DNA of 64,000 nucleotides from Brachionus rotundiformis (Eukaryota; Rotifera; Eurotatoria; Ploima; Brachionidae): the NCBI GenBank assembly GCA_016802295.1, contig JAESIW010000115.1, positions 596,514 to 660,513 of the forward strand. The letters are read 5' to 3'. How positions within the stretch are numbered: position 1 is the first letter of the stretch; each line of letters starts with the position of its first letter. The notes under the pieces are model-generated. The model did not search any database, was not told the origin of the DNA, and saw only the letters and a list, made by a program, of their open reading frames with translations. Shown here piece after piece: positions 45,648 to 56,436 of this stretch. The position numbers were made by a program, and so were the translations under genes.

Positions 45648-45905
45648 ATGACGTCGCTTGGTGATGTAAATTCTACAATTCCATTTACAAAGATCGCGAC
45701 TACCGACAATGTGACTTCCGAAATTCCATTTTTTAACATTTATTCAACAATTACATTTTCAATTATTGGAATCGTACTAATTTGTGCTATGATTACAACA
45801 GTTCTTATATATAATATAAGACTAAAATATTTAATTAAAAGACAAATAAACCAATTAAAACGAATAGATCAACAATTAGGAATAGATCGTCAATATACCT
45901 ATTAA
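45648..45905 (+). CDS. Small single-pass membrane protein (85 aa)
   Basis: Unrecognised family. Residues 1-33 carry two N-glycosylation sequons (NST, NVT). Residues about 34-57 are hydrophobic (FSIIGIVLICAMITTVLIY). The tail is strongly basic and polar (RLKYLIKRQINQLKR). Positive charges after the helix predict an outside N-terminus. Design and size recall the 78-residue protein at 16579, but I see no clear sequence identity. Single exon; first Met used. Confidence 0.55.
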   Translation: MTSLGDVNSTIPFTKIATTDNVTSEIPFFNIYSTITFSIIGIVLICAMITTVLIYNIRLKYLIKRQINQLKRIDQQLGIDRQYTY

Positions 45906-46170
45906 AATTTTATAAAAAATTATTTGTTTTTGTTTTATTACTTATAAAAAATTTACATTATAAAATTTTAATAAAATAAAAGCAATTTCTCAACTGCTTT
46001 TCTCTTAAATTTTAGAAAAAGTTAATTAATATTTTTTTAAAAATTAGTCTTATTCTATCAAATTTAATATTGGTAAGTATTTATTTTTAAAAAAAAAATT
46101 TATTCATTTAAATTTCTAATATTTAGTTTATTAAGATTTGTTTACCAAACAAAGTTTTATTCAATAAAAA

Positions 46171-46412
46171 ATTTTACAAAATTTAAAAATAGCGACCAGA
46201 ACATCCTGAACATCCACCTGATGAGTATCCTCTAAATGATTGTCCACCAAAAGAATAATTTGAAAAGGATGATTGACCACCGAATGATGAGAATGCTTAA
46301 AAGCGAATTTAAATACAAGATATTTAATCATGTATTATAAAGGACTTACAATTGTACATTTTAGGATTTTGGAACTTGAATCTGATACTTTGAATTGAAA
46401 AAAGAGTAAAAA
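46171..46412. repeat. Left arm of a perfect 242-bp inverted repeat
   Basis: Reading the arm base by base, its reverse complement equals 46638-46879 without mismatch. It contains the minus-strand micro-gene 46183-46359, including its intron and 3' flank. The unmatched spacer is 46413-46637. Confidence 0.92.
46183..46359 (-). CDS. Gly/Ser/Cys-rich 40-aa peptide, left copy
   Basis: Mirror image of the right copy. Exons are 46359-46350 and 46295-46183 with a 54-nt GT-AG intron after only ten coding bases. The predicted peptide starts MYNSFSSFGGQSSF and ends GGCSGCSGRYF: rich in Gly, Ser, Phe and Tyr with two Cys. No signal peptide. A TATA-like ATATAAAAAC (minus strand, 46430-46421) lies 71 bp upstream of the ATG. 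This element lies outside the arm yet at the same distance as in the right copy. No homologue is known to me; a structural or cuticle-like role is a guess. Confidence 0.5.
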
Positions 46413-46420
46413 AAAATATC

Positions 46421-46430
46421 GTTTTTATAT
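46421..46430 (-). promoter_or_regulatory. TATA-box-like element of left micro-gene
   Basis: Minus-strand ATATAAAAAC, 71 bp upstream of the start codon at 46359. It mirrors CTATAAAAGG of the right copy although the surrounding spacer is not repeated. Confidence 0.5.
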
Positions 46431-46620
46431 TCGAAAATTTTAATATAAAAATAATCTCTAAAGTTTTTTAAGCGTAACCTCTTTAAAAAAATTTCAAAAT
46501 TTCCATTGTTTTTTAATTTAATTTAACTAATTTTCAATTTAATTGTGAACAAAATTATCAATTTTGATGTAGTTAATCAGCCGAAATATAAAAATCTAAT
46601 TTTTAATTATGAGTTATATT

Positions 46621-46630
46621 CTATAAAAGG
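46621..46630 (+). promoter_or_regulatory. TATA box of right micro-gene
   Basis: CTATAAAAGG is a near-ideal TATA box, 70 bp upstream of the ATG at 46691 and 8 bp outside the inverted-repeat arm. Confidence 0.6.
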
Positions 46631-46637
46631 AATAACA

Positions 46638-46879
46638 TTTTTACTCTTTTTTCAATTCAAAGTATCAGATTCAAGTTCCAAAATCCTAAAATGTACAATT
46701 GTAAGTCCTTTATAATACATGATTAAATATCTTGTATTTAAATTCGCTTTTAAGCATTCTCATCATTCGGTGGTCAATCATCCTTTTCAAATTATTCTTT
46801 TGGTGGACAATCATTTAGAGGATACTCATCAGGTGGATGTTCAGGATGTTCTGGTCGCTATTTTTAAATTTTGTAAAAT
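46638..46879. repeat. Right arm of a perfect 242-bp inverted repeat
   Basis: Exact reverse complement of 46171-46412. Just beyond the arm both sides keep a (T)GAATAAA-type poly(A) signal, so the original duplication was probably a little longer. Confidence 0.92.
46691..46867 (+). CDS. Gly/Ser/Cys-rich 40-aa peptide, right copy
   Basis: Exons 46691-46700 and 46755-46867; the intron GTAAGT...TTTTAAG has good splice sites. The peptide is identical to the left copy: MYNSFSSFGGQ at the start, NYSFGGQSFRGYSSGG in the middle, two Cys spaced CSGC near the end. A TATA box is 70 bp upstream and a GAATAAA poly(A) signal about 20 bp downstream of the stop. Start, intron, stop, TATA and poly(A) signal together support a real very small gene, but no family is recognised. 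The two genes are head-to-head. Confidence 0.55.
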
Positions 46880-47759
46880 GTTTTTTTGAATAAATTAAAT
46901 TAAATAATTAATAATGATTTTTAAAAACAATCTCTTTATAATTTTATGAAACTCTTCTAATTGATGAATTGAATATATTTCCCAATTTCTCAAACACTTA
47001 GTTTTTTTACAACTTAGTTTTATTTTTCGTAATAGCTAAAATTAATCATTGAAAATACTTGATGCGAAAATAATTTTTTATTCCAATTTAGAAGGCTCTT
47101 TTAAATCTATTTCCAATTAAAAACCCTACTTAATTATCAAATTCAATTTATTTTTATGAATTAGGTTTAATCGATGCGTTTGTCGATAAATAAAAGCTAT
47201 CTAAGAAATAATGATAATTTAAAACAAAAGCATATAATAGAAAATTTAGGATTCATTTCATAACAAAATTCAAATGAAGAAAAAAATAATTATCACCAAA
47301 AAATCTAAAATCTTTTGACAGACAAAAACAAATAAGTTTATGTTATAAATTTAAAATCATTTGCCTTTATTTTTATTTTTTTCAACTGTTTATTTTGGTA
47401 AATTCTTCAAATTTTACCATGTTTAAAACAGGTTTTAAAATTTTTCAAAACATTTTTTTATTTATTTTCAAAAAGATGTTTGAACATTTTTGACTTTGAA
47501 CATTATATGTCCATTTAAAACAAATACACTTTTTAAAAACTTAATAATAAACATGCAAGTCTATTAACGTTTTTTTTATTTCTAATTTAATTGATAATTA
47601 TAAAAATAATTAGATAAATAATTATAAATAGATAATCTAGAATATATTTTAATTAAATAAACTTAAAATAATTAAAATAAAAAGAAAACGGTGAAAGTCA
47701 TTTTGATATATCGGCGACAGATAAATTATGAAAATATTTAAATAAATTATTAAAGATAA
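46880..47759. other. Intergenic, AT-rich
   Basis: No gene or repeat recognised. Confidence 0.5.
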
Positions 47760-48160
47760 ATTATTAATGAAGCTATCCAATCGAAAATTCTTTCAGACCT
47801 TACTAGAAATGGTCGTAAAAATTCTATTTTTAAAAAGAAACAATATGAATATCGAAATGAATTAATTAAAGATAACAGAGATGCCACTGGTTGCACATTA
47901 ATAAAAATTAAATCAATTTTTTAAGAATAACAAATTAATTCATTTTTATATAACTATTTTTATTATTTCTTTTAGAAAACACTTCTTGAGAGATTATAAA
48001 GAGAAAATGTTAAAATTAAAAAAAGTTAATTATAAAATTTTGATCTGTAAATTCTTAATTGATTTATTTTAATATGAGTTTATCCTGATGGGCATCGTCT
48101 CATTATAGATAACGATAGTAAGCATGTTTCGAAAGAGACCTAAATCTATCTTTTAAATCC
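47760..48160 (+). mobile_element. Tc1/mariner-like transposase relic
   Basis: Plus-strand fragment SKILSDLTRNGRKNSIFKKK with RNELIKDNRDATGC (about 47769-47900) resembles the N-terminal helix-turn-helix region. A second fragment, YPDGHRLIIDNDSKHVSKET (48081-48142), matches the DDE catalytic block 'xxDNDPKHTSK'. The middle and the end are missing and stops intervene. Identification is from memory of the motif. Confidence 0.5.
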
Positions 48161-48464
48161 TAAAAAAATCATCATCACTAATAATTTTTTTATTAAATAA
48201 TTTATTTTCGAAGAAAAATTGGTAAACATTTTTGAAACTTTTTTTTGCAATTAAAGAAGTTATAAAAATAATTTTTTTGCATTCATACAACTTAATTTAG
48301 AACCTTTTAACTTGATTTTTAAAAATCTTAATTACATTTTTTACATAATCATTAATAATTACTTTTAATCTAAATAAATAAATAAGGAATGACTTTTTAA
48401 TCTTAAGATACTAAACGCTTGATATTTAATTGATTGTAGAGTTTTTTTTTATTTTTATACAAAA

Positions 48465-51400
48465 ATGAATAGAGAACTTAGAGAAGTCCGAATTCTCATG
48501 CTTGGTGAAAGTAAGCACTTTTAAAAAAGCACCTTAAACAAACCGTAACTAAAATTTTAAAGCTGGAGTTGGAAAAACTAGCCTAATATTATCTTTAGTC
48601 AGTGAACAATTTCTGGATGATGTAACATTAAGTAGTTTTAAAATAGTAATAAACTTATTTTTTCCTAGACTCAAGATTCGAATTTTGACTTACCTTCAAA
48701 ATTGGAGCCAATAACTATTCCAGCCGAAGTAACATTGGAAAAAATTCCCGGTCTTATCATTGATTTTTCTTTTCGAGAACAAAATGAACAAGATTTAGTA
48801 AATGAAATTGAAAAAGCAAGTGTTATATGCCTGGTTTATTCAACTGATAATGACCAATCTAAGAATAAGTTGTCAACATTTTGGTTGCCAAAAATAGAAG
48901 AAATTGAAAATACAGACTTAAATTTTCGTGACCAAAACCACTTTAAGCGTCCAATAGTTCTTGTCGGAAACAAAACAGACAGCAATTTGAACCGTAATAG
49001 TCCTACACAAGATAGTACCATAACTCAGATGGTAAGATCTTATGGTCAGATAGAAACTTGCATAATGTGTTCTGCAAAAACGCTTAAAAATGTCCCTGAA
49101 GTGTTTTATTACGCTCAAAAATCAGTCTTGTATCCAACTGCACCAGTATATGATGTTGACAAGAAACAGCTAACTAGCTTAGGTGTAAAATGTTTTACCA
49201 GAATATTCAAACTGTGCGACATGGACAATGATGGACGATTGAATGACTATGAATTGAATAACTTTCAGATAAAATGTTTCGGTGTGCACCTAAATTCAAG
49301 CTCACTTCAAGAAGTCAAGTCGCTTTTGGGATCAAATAGCGAAAATCTAATTGAAAATGAAATAACCTTAAAGGGTTTTTTACATTTACAGATGCTTTTT
49401 TTCAAAAAAGGAAGGCATGAAACTTCATGGACAGTGTTAAAAAAATTTGGTTATAACAAAAATCTTTCTCTAAGTCAAGACTTTACGGCCATTAAGTAAT
49501 TTGATTTTTGCTCATCTTTAGAAAAATTATAATTTTTCTAAGCTTAAAAAAATCTGAATCTTGCACCACTGAGTTGAGTCAAAAGTGCTTTGAATTTTTA
49601 CAATTTTTATTCAAAAAATACGACCAAGATAGAGATGGTTGCTTAAATCCAAAAGAACTTGGTGAGCTCTTTAGTGTTTGCCCGATTTTACCATGGGGAA
49701 AAGATGTTCATAATACAGTTAATACAGATTGCAATGGTCACATAACTTATTTCGGATTTTTGTCTCAATGGATGTAAGTAGTAGTAGATAAAAGAAAAGA
49801 TAAATCATATTTCGCAACCTTTTTATTTTCTTCTCGTTATAGTATAAAATTATTGGTTTTGCTAACTAGAAGTTTTTATTATTTAAACCATTAGAAAATT
49901 AAAAATTTAAATTACTTTTTGAATTTTTTAACTAGATTACAAAATGTTTTAAAAATTTTTTAAAAATATTGTAAAATAATTATAAAAAATCAATCAAAAA
50001 TTGATAGCTACCATTTTGTAACACCTTAAGATTTTTTAATTTTAAAACAGTTTTCATTATTTTTATTTCGTTATTCAATCAATTTAATTAAAATTATCTA
50101 GATACTTGAAAATTTTAAATAAATTAAGAGTTATAGATAATCACCTTTGGGTAATTTCAAATTTTTTTTTTGATCGAAAGCTATTAGACATCTTATAAAG
50201 ACTATATAAACGTCTCAATTATAAAAATATTTTTATTTTAATTATTTCAGATTGACTACTTATTTTGATATAAAAACTTCCGCAGAACATTTGGCATACC
50301 TTGGTTACAATAATTACTACGATGAAAATTTGAACAGTGCATATATTGGTAAGCTATTTTTGAATTATATATCATAAAATTCAGTTATTAAATAAAACAT
50401 ATTCTTATTAATAAGCGAGTTATTATGTTTACTAGAAAGAAAATTAATATTAAAAATTTCAAAAAATTTTTGATAGCTTTTCTAATTTTAAATTATTATT
50501 TCTTAATCGAGTTAAAATTAAAAAATCATTGGATGAGAAAAATTTTCATTTTATTACATGTTATATTTAATTCGCCATACAATCTTAAATTAAAATCAAA
50601 TTTGAGGTAATGTCTACTTAAATGAAATTCTCAGCAAAAAAATTGATAGCTAAAAGGGAGCAAGCTAATTTACCGCCGTCATTAAAAGAAAATATTTTCT
50701 ATCCAAAAATTTGTTCTGTACATTTATTTAATTTTTGAAAATATATTTAAATTTAAAAAATTTATTTTAATAAATTATTATGATTTAATAATTTTGTTTA
50801 GTAAGCAGACCTAAAGAAATAGACATCGCAAAGAAGCAAACATTCAGGAATGTATTTCTTTGTTATGTATATGGACGTAAAAAAAGTGGAAAAGTAATTT
50901 TTTGCCTGGTAAAATAATCCATGTTCATCGAATTTGTTTTAATAACTAGCTAAAAAAAATAAAAGCAAGAGATTTTATAATGAATCAACTATCTAATTTA
51001 ACATTTTTCATAGAAATACTCAAATTTTATTTTGATAAATATGTGTTAGTTGATTAATGTTTTTTTAAATTGACTAAACCAAAAAAATCTGTTATCGATG
51101 AGCATAAATTTTTATTTAAGTAATAAAAATTAAAAATTTATTTCGACATTTTTAGACTGCTTTTTTGCAAGGTCTCTTGGGAAGAGACCTAGTTCAATTA
51201 GCATCCATTTTCCCTGATGACATAACTAGATGGTCTTGCAACTTAGTCCAATTCCAAAATATAGAAAAATATTTAATTGTAAGATTTTAATTTAGGTTTT
51301 AATTAGAATTTAAAATATTCCAATTGGTAAGCTCAAAGAAATCAATTCATCTGATCTTCAAATGCATGAAGTTTATCCGCCTGACGTGGTGGTTTTGCTG

Positions 51401-51990
51401 TACGATTTGACAGATCCAAATTCGTTTTCGTTCATAGCAGACATATTTTTAAACATTTATAAAGACCGTCCGATTCCCTGTGTATTAGTTGGTTCAAAAA
51501 GTGACCAAACAGAAATAGAGCAAAAATTTCCAATTAGTGCTGAAAAATTTGCCGAATTGTACAAACTACCTCCTCCACAGTATTTTAGTGCATCTAGAGA
51601 CCTGCTCCCATCAATGGACATCTACCCTAAATTAGTTGCAATAGCAACTTATCCGTAATTTTTTCTATTGTTTAATTAAAAGATGGTTTAATTTAGTTAA
51701 TTAGGAAAATGTATCCGATGAGAAGTCATATTTGGGGTTTTTTTCAACGAATAGGAGCTGCGGCACAGGCAGCCACTATGAAAACTAGGAGAGCTAGATC
51801 TGACTCATTGGACTCATCTTCAACCTTGAGCATCCTTAATCCCTTATTTCTGTTTTCAAGAAATTCTAGTAAAAAAACTCGACCGAAGTCATTTTACAGT
51901 CCAGATTCAATGCTATTCAGATACACATTTTTGACTGCAACTTGTCTCACTATGGCTTTTTTGTTGATTAAATTAATTAAAAAAAGATAA
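48465..51990 (+). CDS. RHOT1: Mitochondrial Rho GTPase (Miro)
   Basis: Nine exons: 48465-48510, 48563-48621, 48669-49495, 49543-49773, 50251-50348, 50802-50893, 51156-51278, 51332-51654, 51705-51990; 694 residues. GTPase 1 has P-loop GETGVGKTSL, the ITIPAEVT strand and VGNKTD. EF-hand loops are DMDNDGRLNDYE and DQDRDGCLNPKE. GTPase 2 starts with P-loop GRKKSGKTAFL and has YDLTDP and VGSKSD. The protein ends in one hydrophobic helix (FRYTFLTATCLTMAFLLI) and KLIKKR, the tail anchor in the outer mitochondrial membrane. Miro links mitochondria to motor proteins in a calcium-sensitive way. All nine exon phases join. A Ser/Arg-rich insertion before the tail makes it longer than human Miro1 (618). 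Confidence 0.94.
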
Positions 51991-52246
51991 ATAAATAATG
52001 TAAATCAAATATTAAACTTTGGTAAAATAAGTTAAAACCGAAAGAGAGTTTTTCTCTTGATTTTCATTCGCTAAATATGAGTTTTTTTCGGAATTTTAAA
52101 TAGTGTTGTTTAATTGCTTTTGGTTCTTCTCAATATTCCTTATGTAAAATTATTTTTATGAATAAATTTTTTTTTAAATTTCAAATAAATTATATTGTGA
52201 AATTGTATTTTTTGTTCAGACATATTTTTGTTTGTGTTTAGTGTTT

Positions 52247-52773
52247 GATTTATTTATTGGCACATGATAAATATTATCCAACAATTAACAACTCGAAAGA
52301 TACTTCGAATGTTGTGATTTTTTTAACCAAACCACTAAAAGTATAATAAACTGTTTTATTATGTTTATTATGTAAGTTCCACATTCAATCAGACCAAGCT
52401 GGTTTGATCCAGACCAAATTTTTCAAGTGTCCAGCATAAAATGCTGGAAAATCCAACTTTCAATCGACAAACTGTCAAAAAGTTTTTGCTTGGAAAAAAT
52501 ATCATCTGCAGTTTATTTTTGTTTAGATATTTTTAATGAATAAAATTTTTTTTTAATTTTTCCAAGTAATAACTAAAGACATTAAGAAATGGGAAAAATA
52601 ATAAGTCTATTTAAACTAAACAAAAAAATTAAATACTTAGCTTTTATCAAGCTAAATAATTTAAAACTGTTTATTATACTTTTAGTGGTTTGGTTAAAAA
52701 AATCACAACATTCGAAGTATCTTTCGAGTTGTTAATTGTTGGATAATATTTATCATGTGCCAATAAATAAATC
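52247..52773. mobile_element. Inverted-repeat element carrying a host-gene fragment (Pack-type)
   Basis: Perfect or near-perfect 105-bp inverted arms, 52247-52351 and 52669-52773, each starting GATTTATTTATTGGCACATG. The interior is a rearranged antisense copy of the start of the C5orf22-like gene 6.5 kb away: 52363-52510 matches 59262-59415 in reverse complement with 6 bp of deletions and a few substitutions, and 52511-52603 matches 58875-58980. The 281 bp in between (with the start codon) are missing. No transposase. Target-site duplication not evident. Confidence 0.82.
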
Positions 52774-53107
52774 CTATAGAACGCGGTTTTTGTAACAATA
52801 TTTGAATTTGAGAAGCTTGCGAATACCGTCGTTGTTTTTTCAATTCATCGGCCATCATTAATACATGTAATACATTTACGTGAGAATTCTCATAACTAAT
52901 ATAAAACTGGCAAGAACTAGTAATTTTTAGGCAAATAAGGAACGAACACTATTGCAGCTTATATCTTGGCTTCTTATACATATTTTTTGATTGATAAAGT
53001 TGGAAATTCTTCTAAACGCAAATCGTGAAGAATCTCGTCATAAATCAGCAACATATAAGCTGCAATACTCGTCGTCTTTCAACTGCTGAATTTCTAGTTC
53101 TTGAGAT
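52774..53107. other. Intergenic with a small inverted repeat
   Basis: ATTGCAGCTTATAT (52951) and its complement ATATAAGCTGCAAT (53053) could form a hairpin with an 88-nt loop. No gene. Confidence 0.5.
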
Positions 53108-53671
53108 TTGTTCATTAGCAATGAGAATTTTGGTTGGAGAAATGGCAATCTTGGCAAGCATCAAGAGTCACCTGAATACTTTAAAAAAGCATTAGAAAAA
53201 AGTCAAAAATTCTTTCCTGAAAGTCATCCGGATATTGCTAAGGGTCTTAGAAATACTGGGTGGAGTTATGGAAATTTTGACAAGAATAAGAATCACTCGA
53301 ATATTATACTTGAGCATTTGAAAAACGTCAATAATTATTACCTGAAAATTATGCGGATAATGCTTAAATTATGAAAAATTTAGGTGGTAGTTATGGAAAT
53401 CAGAGCATCAAGAGTCAATCGAAAACTTTATAAAGCACTAGAAGTGCTTCATCAATTATTGCCTTAAAACTTTCTATTTATTGCTCAGAGTCTTAGCGAT
53501 TTAGTAAAAGCAATATTGGCAAGTATGAAGAGTCACCTGAATACTTTTAAAAAAGTTTCTGGATATTGGCAGGAGTTTAAACAATTTAGGTAGTATCTAT
53601 GGAAATACAAGCAAGCATCAAGAGTCACATAAATCCTTTTAGAAGCATTAGAAAAATTTAAAAAATAAAAA
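53108..53671 (+). pseudogene. Decayed kinesin-light-chain-type TPR repeats
   Basis: The same 126-bp repeat unit as in the ORF downstream can be followed here (NLGKHQESPEYFKKALEKSQ, FFPESHPDIAKGLRN and so on), but with frameshifts and stops about every unit. About four units. Probably the former N-terminal part of the TPR gene, or outlying array units no longer under selection. Confidence 0.7.
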
Positions 53672-55876
53672 ATGAGTAAACAATTTTTCCCGGTAAATCA
53701 TCCAAAAACTGCTATCCGTTTAAGTAAAATAGGAAGTTGTTATGCCAATTTTGGAAAACATGAAGAATCACTCAGACATTTTAAAAATTTATTAAAAATG
53801 GATCAAAATTTATTTCCAGAAAATCGTCCGGATATTGCTAATGATTTAAGAGTTAAAGGTAGTTGTTATGGAAGTCAAGGCAAGAATGAAGAACCTCTAG
53901 AAAACTTTAAAAAAGCATTAGAAATGCGTGAACAATTATTACTTGAAAATCATCTGGATATTGCGAATTGTTTAAGCTATATCGGATGTAGCTATGGCAT
54001 TATTGGAAAGCATGAAGATTCACTTGAATATTTTTTAAAAGCATTAAAAATGCGTGAACAATTATTACCTGAAAATCATCTGGATATTGCGAATAATTTA
54101 AGCTATATCGGATGTAGCTATGGATATCTTGGCGAGCACCATGATTCACTTGAATACTTTTTAAAAGCATTAAAAATGCGCGAACAATTATTACCGGAAA
54201 ATCATCTGGATATTGCGAATAATTTAAGCTATATAGGTTGGAGTTATGGCAATCTCGGCCAGTACAAAGAGTCACTTGAATATTTTTTAAAAGCATTAAA
54301 AATGCGCGAACAATTATTACCGGAAAATCATCTGGATATTGCGAAAAGTCTAATCGATATAGGTTTGAGTTATCTCAATCTTGGTGAGCACCAAGATTCA
54401 CTTGAATACTTTTTAAAAGCATTAAAAATGCGTGAACAATTATTACCTGAAAATCATCTGGATATTGCTAATGGTTTAAGCAATATAGGTTGGAGTTATG
54501 GCAATCTCGGCCAGTACAAAGAGTCACTTGAATATTTTTTAAAAGCATTAAAAATTCGTGAACAATTATTACCGGAAAATCATCTGGATATTGCGAAAAG
54601 TCTAATCGATATAGGTTTGAGTTATGTCAATCTTGGTGAGCACCAAGATTCACTTGAATATTTTTTAAAAGCATTAAAAATGCGTGAACAATTATTACCG
54701 GAAAATCATCTGGATATTGCGAATAATCTTAGCTATATCGGATGTAGCTATGGATATCTTGGCGAGCACCAAGATTCACTTGAATACTTTTTAAAAGCAT
54801 TAAAAATGCGCGAACAATTATTACCGGAAAATTATCTGGATATATCTGTTGATTTGAGCGATATAGGGAGATGTTATAGCATTGTTGGAAAGCATGAAGA
54901 TTCACTTGAATACTTTGTAAAAGCATTGAAAATGCGTGAGCAATTTTTACCTGAAAATCATCTTGATATAGCTAATGGTTTAAGCAATATAGGTTGGAGT
55001 TATGGCAATCTCGGCCAGTACAAAGAGTCTCTTGAATACTTTACAAAAGCTTTAGAAATGCATCAAAAATTATTACCTGAAAATCATTTGGAGATTGCTC
55101 ATGGTTTAAGCAATATTGGTTGTTGTTATGGATATCTTGGAAAGCCTGAATGGTCACTGATATATTTAAAAATAGTACTAGAGATGCAACAAAAATTATT
55201 ACCTGTAAACCATCCGGATATTGCTGATACTTTACAGAATATAGGATTTTTTAATGAATATCTTGGCCAGCATGAAGTATCACTTGAATTCTTTAAAAAA
55301 GCATTGGAAATGCGTCAAATATTATATCCTGAAAACCATCCGGATATTGCTAATATTCTGAACAAAATAGGTAGTACTTTTTGCAAAATGAGAAAACATC
55401 AATGGTCTCTTGAATACTTTAAAAAAGCATTTGAAATGCGTAAAAAAGTTTTTCCAGAAAATCATCCAGATATTGCTGAGAGTCTACAAAATATAGGGAT
55501 TATTAATGAATATCTTGGCAAGCATCAAGAGTCACTTAAATTTTATATAAAAGCCTTAGTAATGCGTAAAAAAGTTTTTCCAGAAAATCATCCAGATATT
55601 GCTGAGAGTCTACAAAAAATAGGGATTATTAATGAATATCTTGGCAAGCATCAAGAGTCACTTCAATATTATTCAAAAGCATTAGAAATGCTTAAAAAAG
55701 TTTTTCCAGAAAATCATCCAGATATTGCTGAGAGTCTTCAAAAAATAGGGATTATTAATGAATATCTTGGCAAGCATCAAGAGTCGCTTGAATATCATAA
55801 AAAAGCATCAGAAATGCGTCAAAAATTGTTTTCCGAAAATCATCTGGATTTTGCTATTAATTGTAGGGGGAGTTGA
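53672..55876 (+). CDS. Tandem TPR (kinesin-light-chain-type) repeat protein
   Basis: A 734-residue open frame made almost only of 42-residue TPRs, about 17 full units plus a partial one (recurring ENHLDIANxLSYIGxSYGxLG and SLEYFLKALKMREQLL). Units in the middle (about 53930-54850) are almost identical in DNA, with two alternating unit types. The outer units, especially the C-terminal NEYLGKHQESL type, differ. TPR arrays of this kind bind peptides or cargo, as in kinesin light chain and nephrocystin-3. No coiled coil, NB-ARC or TIR part is attached. The frame ends abruptly (INCRGS), and degenerate units precede it. It may be a truncated or orphan array rather than a complete gene; the start Met is uncertain. 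Confidence 0.7.
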   Translation: MSKQFFPVNHPKTAIRLSKIGSCYANFGKHEESLRHFKNLLKMDQNLFPENRPDIANDLRVKGSCYGSQGKNEEPLENFKKALEMREQLLLENHLDIANCLSYIGCSYGIIGKHEDSLEYFLKALKMREQLLPENHLDIANNLSYIGCSYGYLGEHHDSLEYFLKALKMREQLLPENHLDIANNLSYIGWSYGNLGQYKESLEYFLKALKMREQLLPENHLDIAKSLIDIGLSYLNLGEHQDSLEYFLKALKMREQLLPENHLDIANGLSNIGWSYGNLGQYKESLEYFLKALKIREQLLPENHLDIAKSLIDIGLSYVNLGEHQDSLEYFLKALKMREQLLPENHLDIANNLSYIGCSYGYLGEHQDSLEYFLKALKMREQLLPENYLDISVDLSDIGRCYSIVGKHEDSLEYFVKALKMREQFLPENHLDIANGLSNIGWSYGNLGQYKESLEYFTKALEMHQKLLPENHLEIAHGLSNIGCCYGYLGKPEWSLIYLKIVLEMQQKLLPVNHPDIADTLQNIGFFNEYLGQHEVSLEFFKKALEMRQILYPENHPDIANILNKIGSTFCKMRKHQWSLEYFKKAFEMRKKVFPENHPDIAESLQNIGIINEYLGKHQESLKFYIKALVMRKKVFPENHPDIAESLQKIGIINEYLGKHQESLQYYSKALEMLKKVFPENHPDIAESLQKIGIINEYLGKHQESLEYHKKASEMRQKLFSENHLDFAINCRGS

Positions 55877-56436
55877 CTTATGACGGTATTGCTAAGTCCC
55901 AAATATGACATTATTTAATGTGAAATTAATTTTCTTTTATCATTTAAACCTTTAGTCTAAATATAATCGGCAATTTTTACTTTTTATCAATATTTCCATT
56001 TTAAGGACAAATCTTTTTTTTTATATTTTTTGTTTAGTTTTGTCAGTTTCTTGGTTAACAGGACAAAATTTATCAATGGAATGTTAAATCGAGTAAACTA
56101 AGTTTATATTTGCAACTATAAATTTCATCAAATTTTACTTTAGCGAATGTATTAAACATTATTTAATTTAATTTGCATTATGGCTAAGATAAAATCCGTA
56201 AAAATTTTAAAATAATGTCACCATTACCCTTACCCTGGATAATTCTGTAAAACATGGGAAAACAATTTTTATTAAAATAGATAGTGACATAAAGTAAATA
56301 TCTGAGAATTAACAATTTAATTTGAAACTTTTTAATTAATAAAAATTACATTCATTTTATTGCTTTCTTTTTGTAAAAATACCAGTCAAATCGAGATTAA
56401 TTTTTTTTAATTTTTTTGTTTAAGCAAAAGACGGCT
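55877..56436. other. Intergenic, AT-rich
   Basis: No feature recognised downstream of the TPR array. Confidence 0.5.

Noticed and set aside
50425..50610. 61-codon frame between Miro exons
   Set aside because: Lies within the 453-nt intron 50349-50801; Lys/Asn/Ile/Phe-rich, no conservation with Miro.
53672..55876. Reading the 126-bp repeats as a CRISPR or satellite array
   Set aside because: Repeats are in frame, encode canonical 42-residue TPRs and have no spacers.
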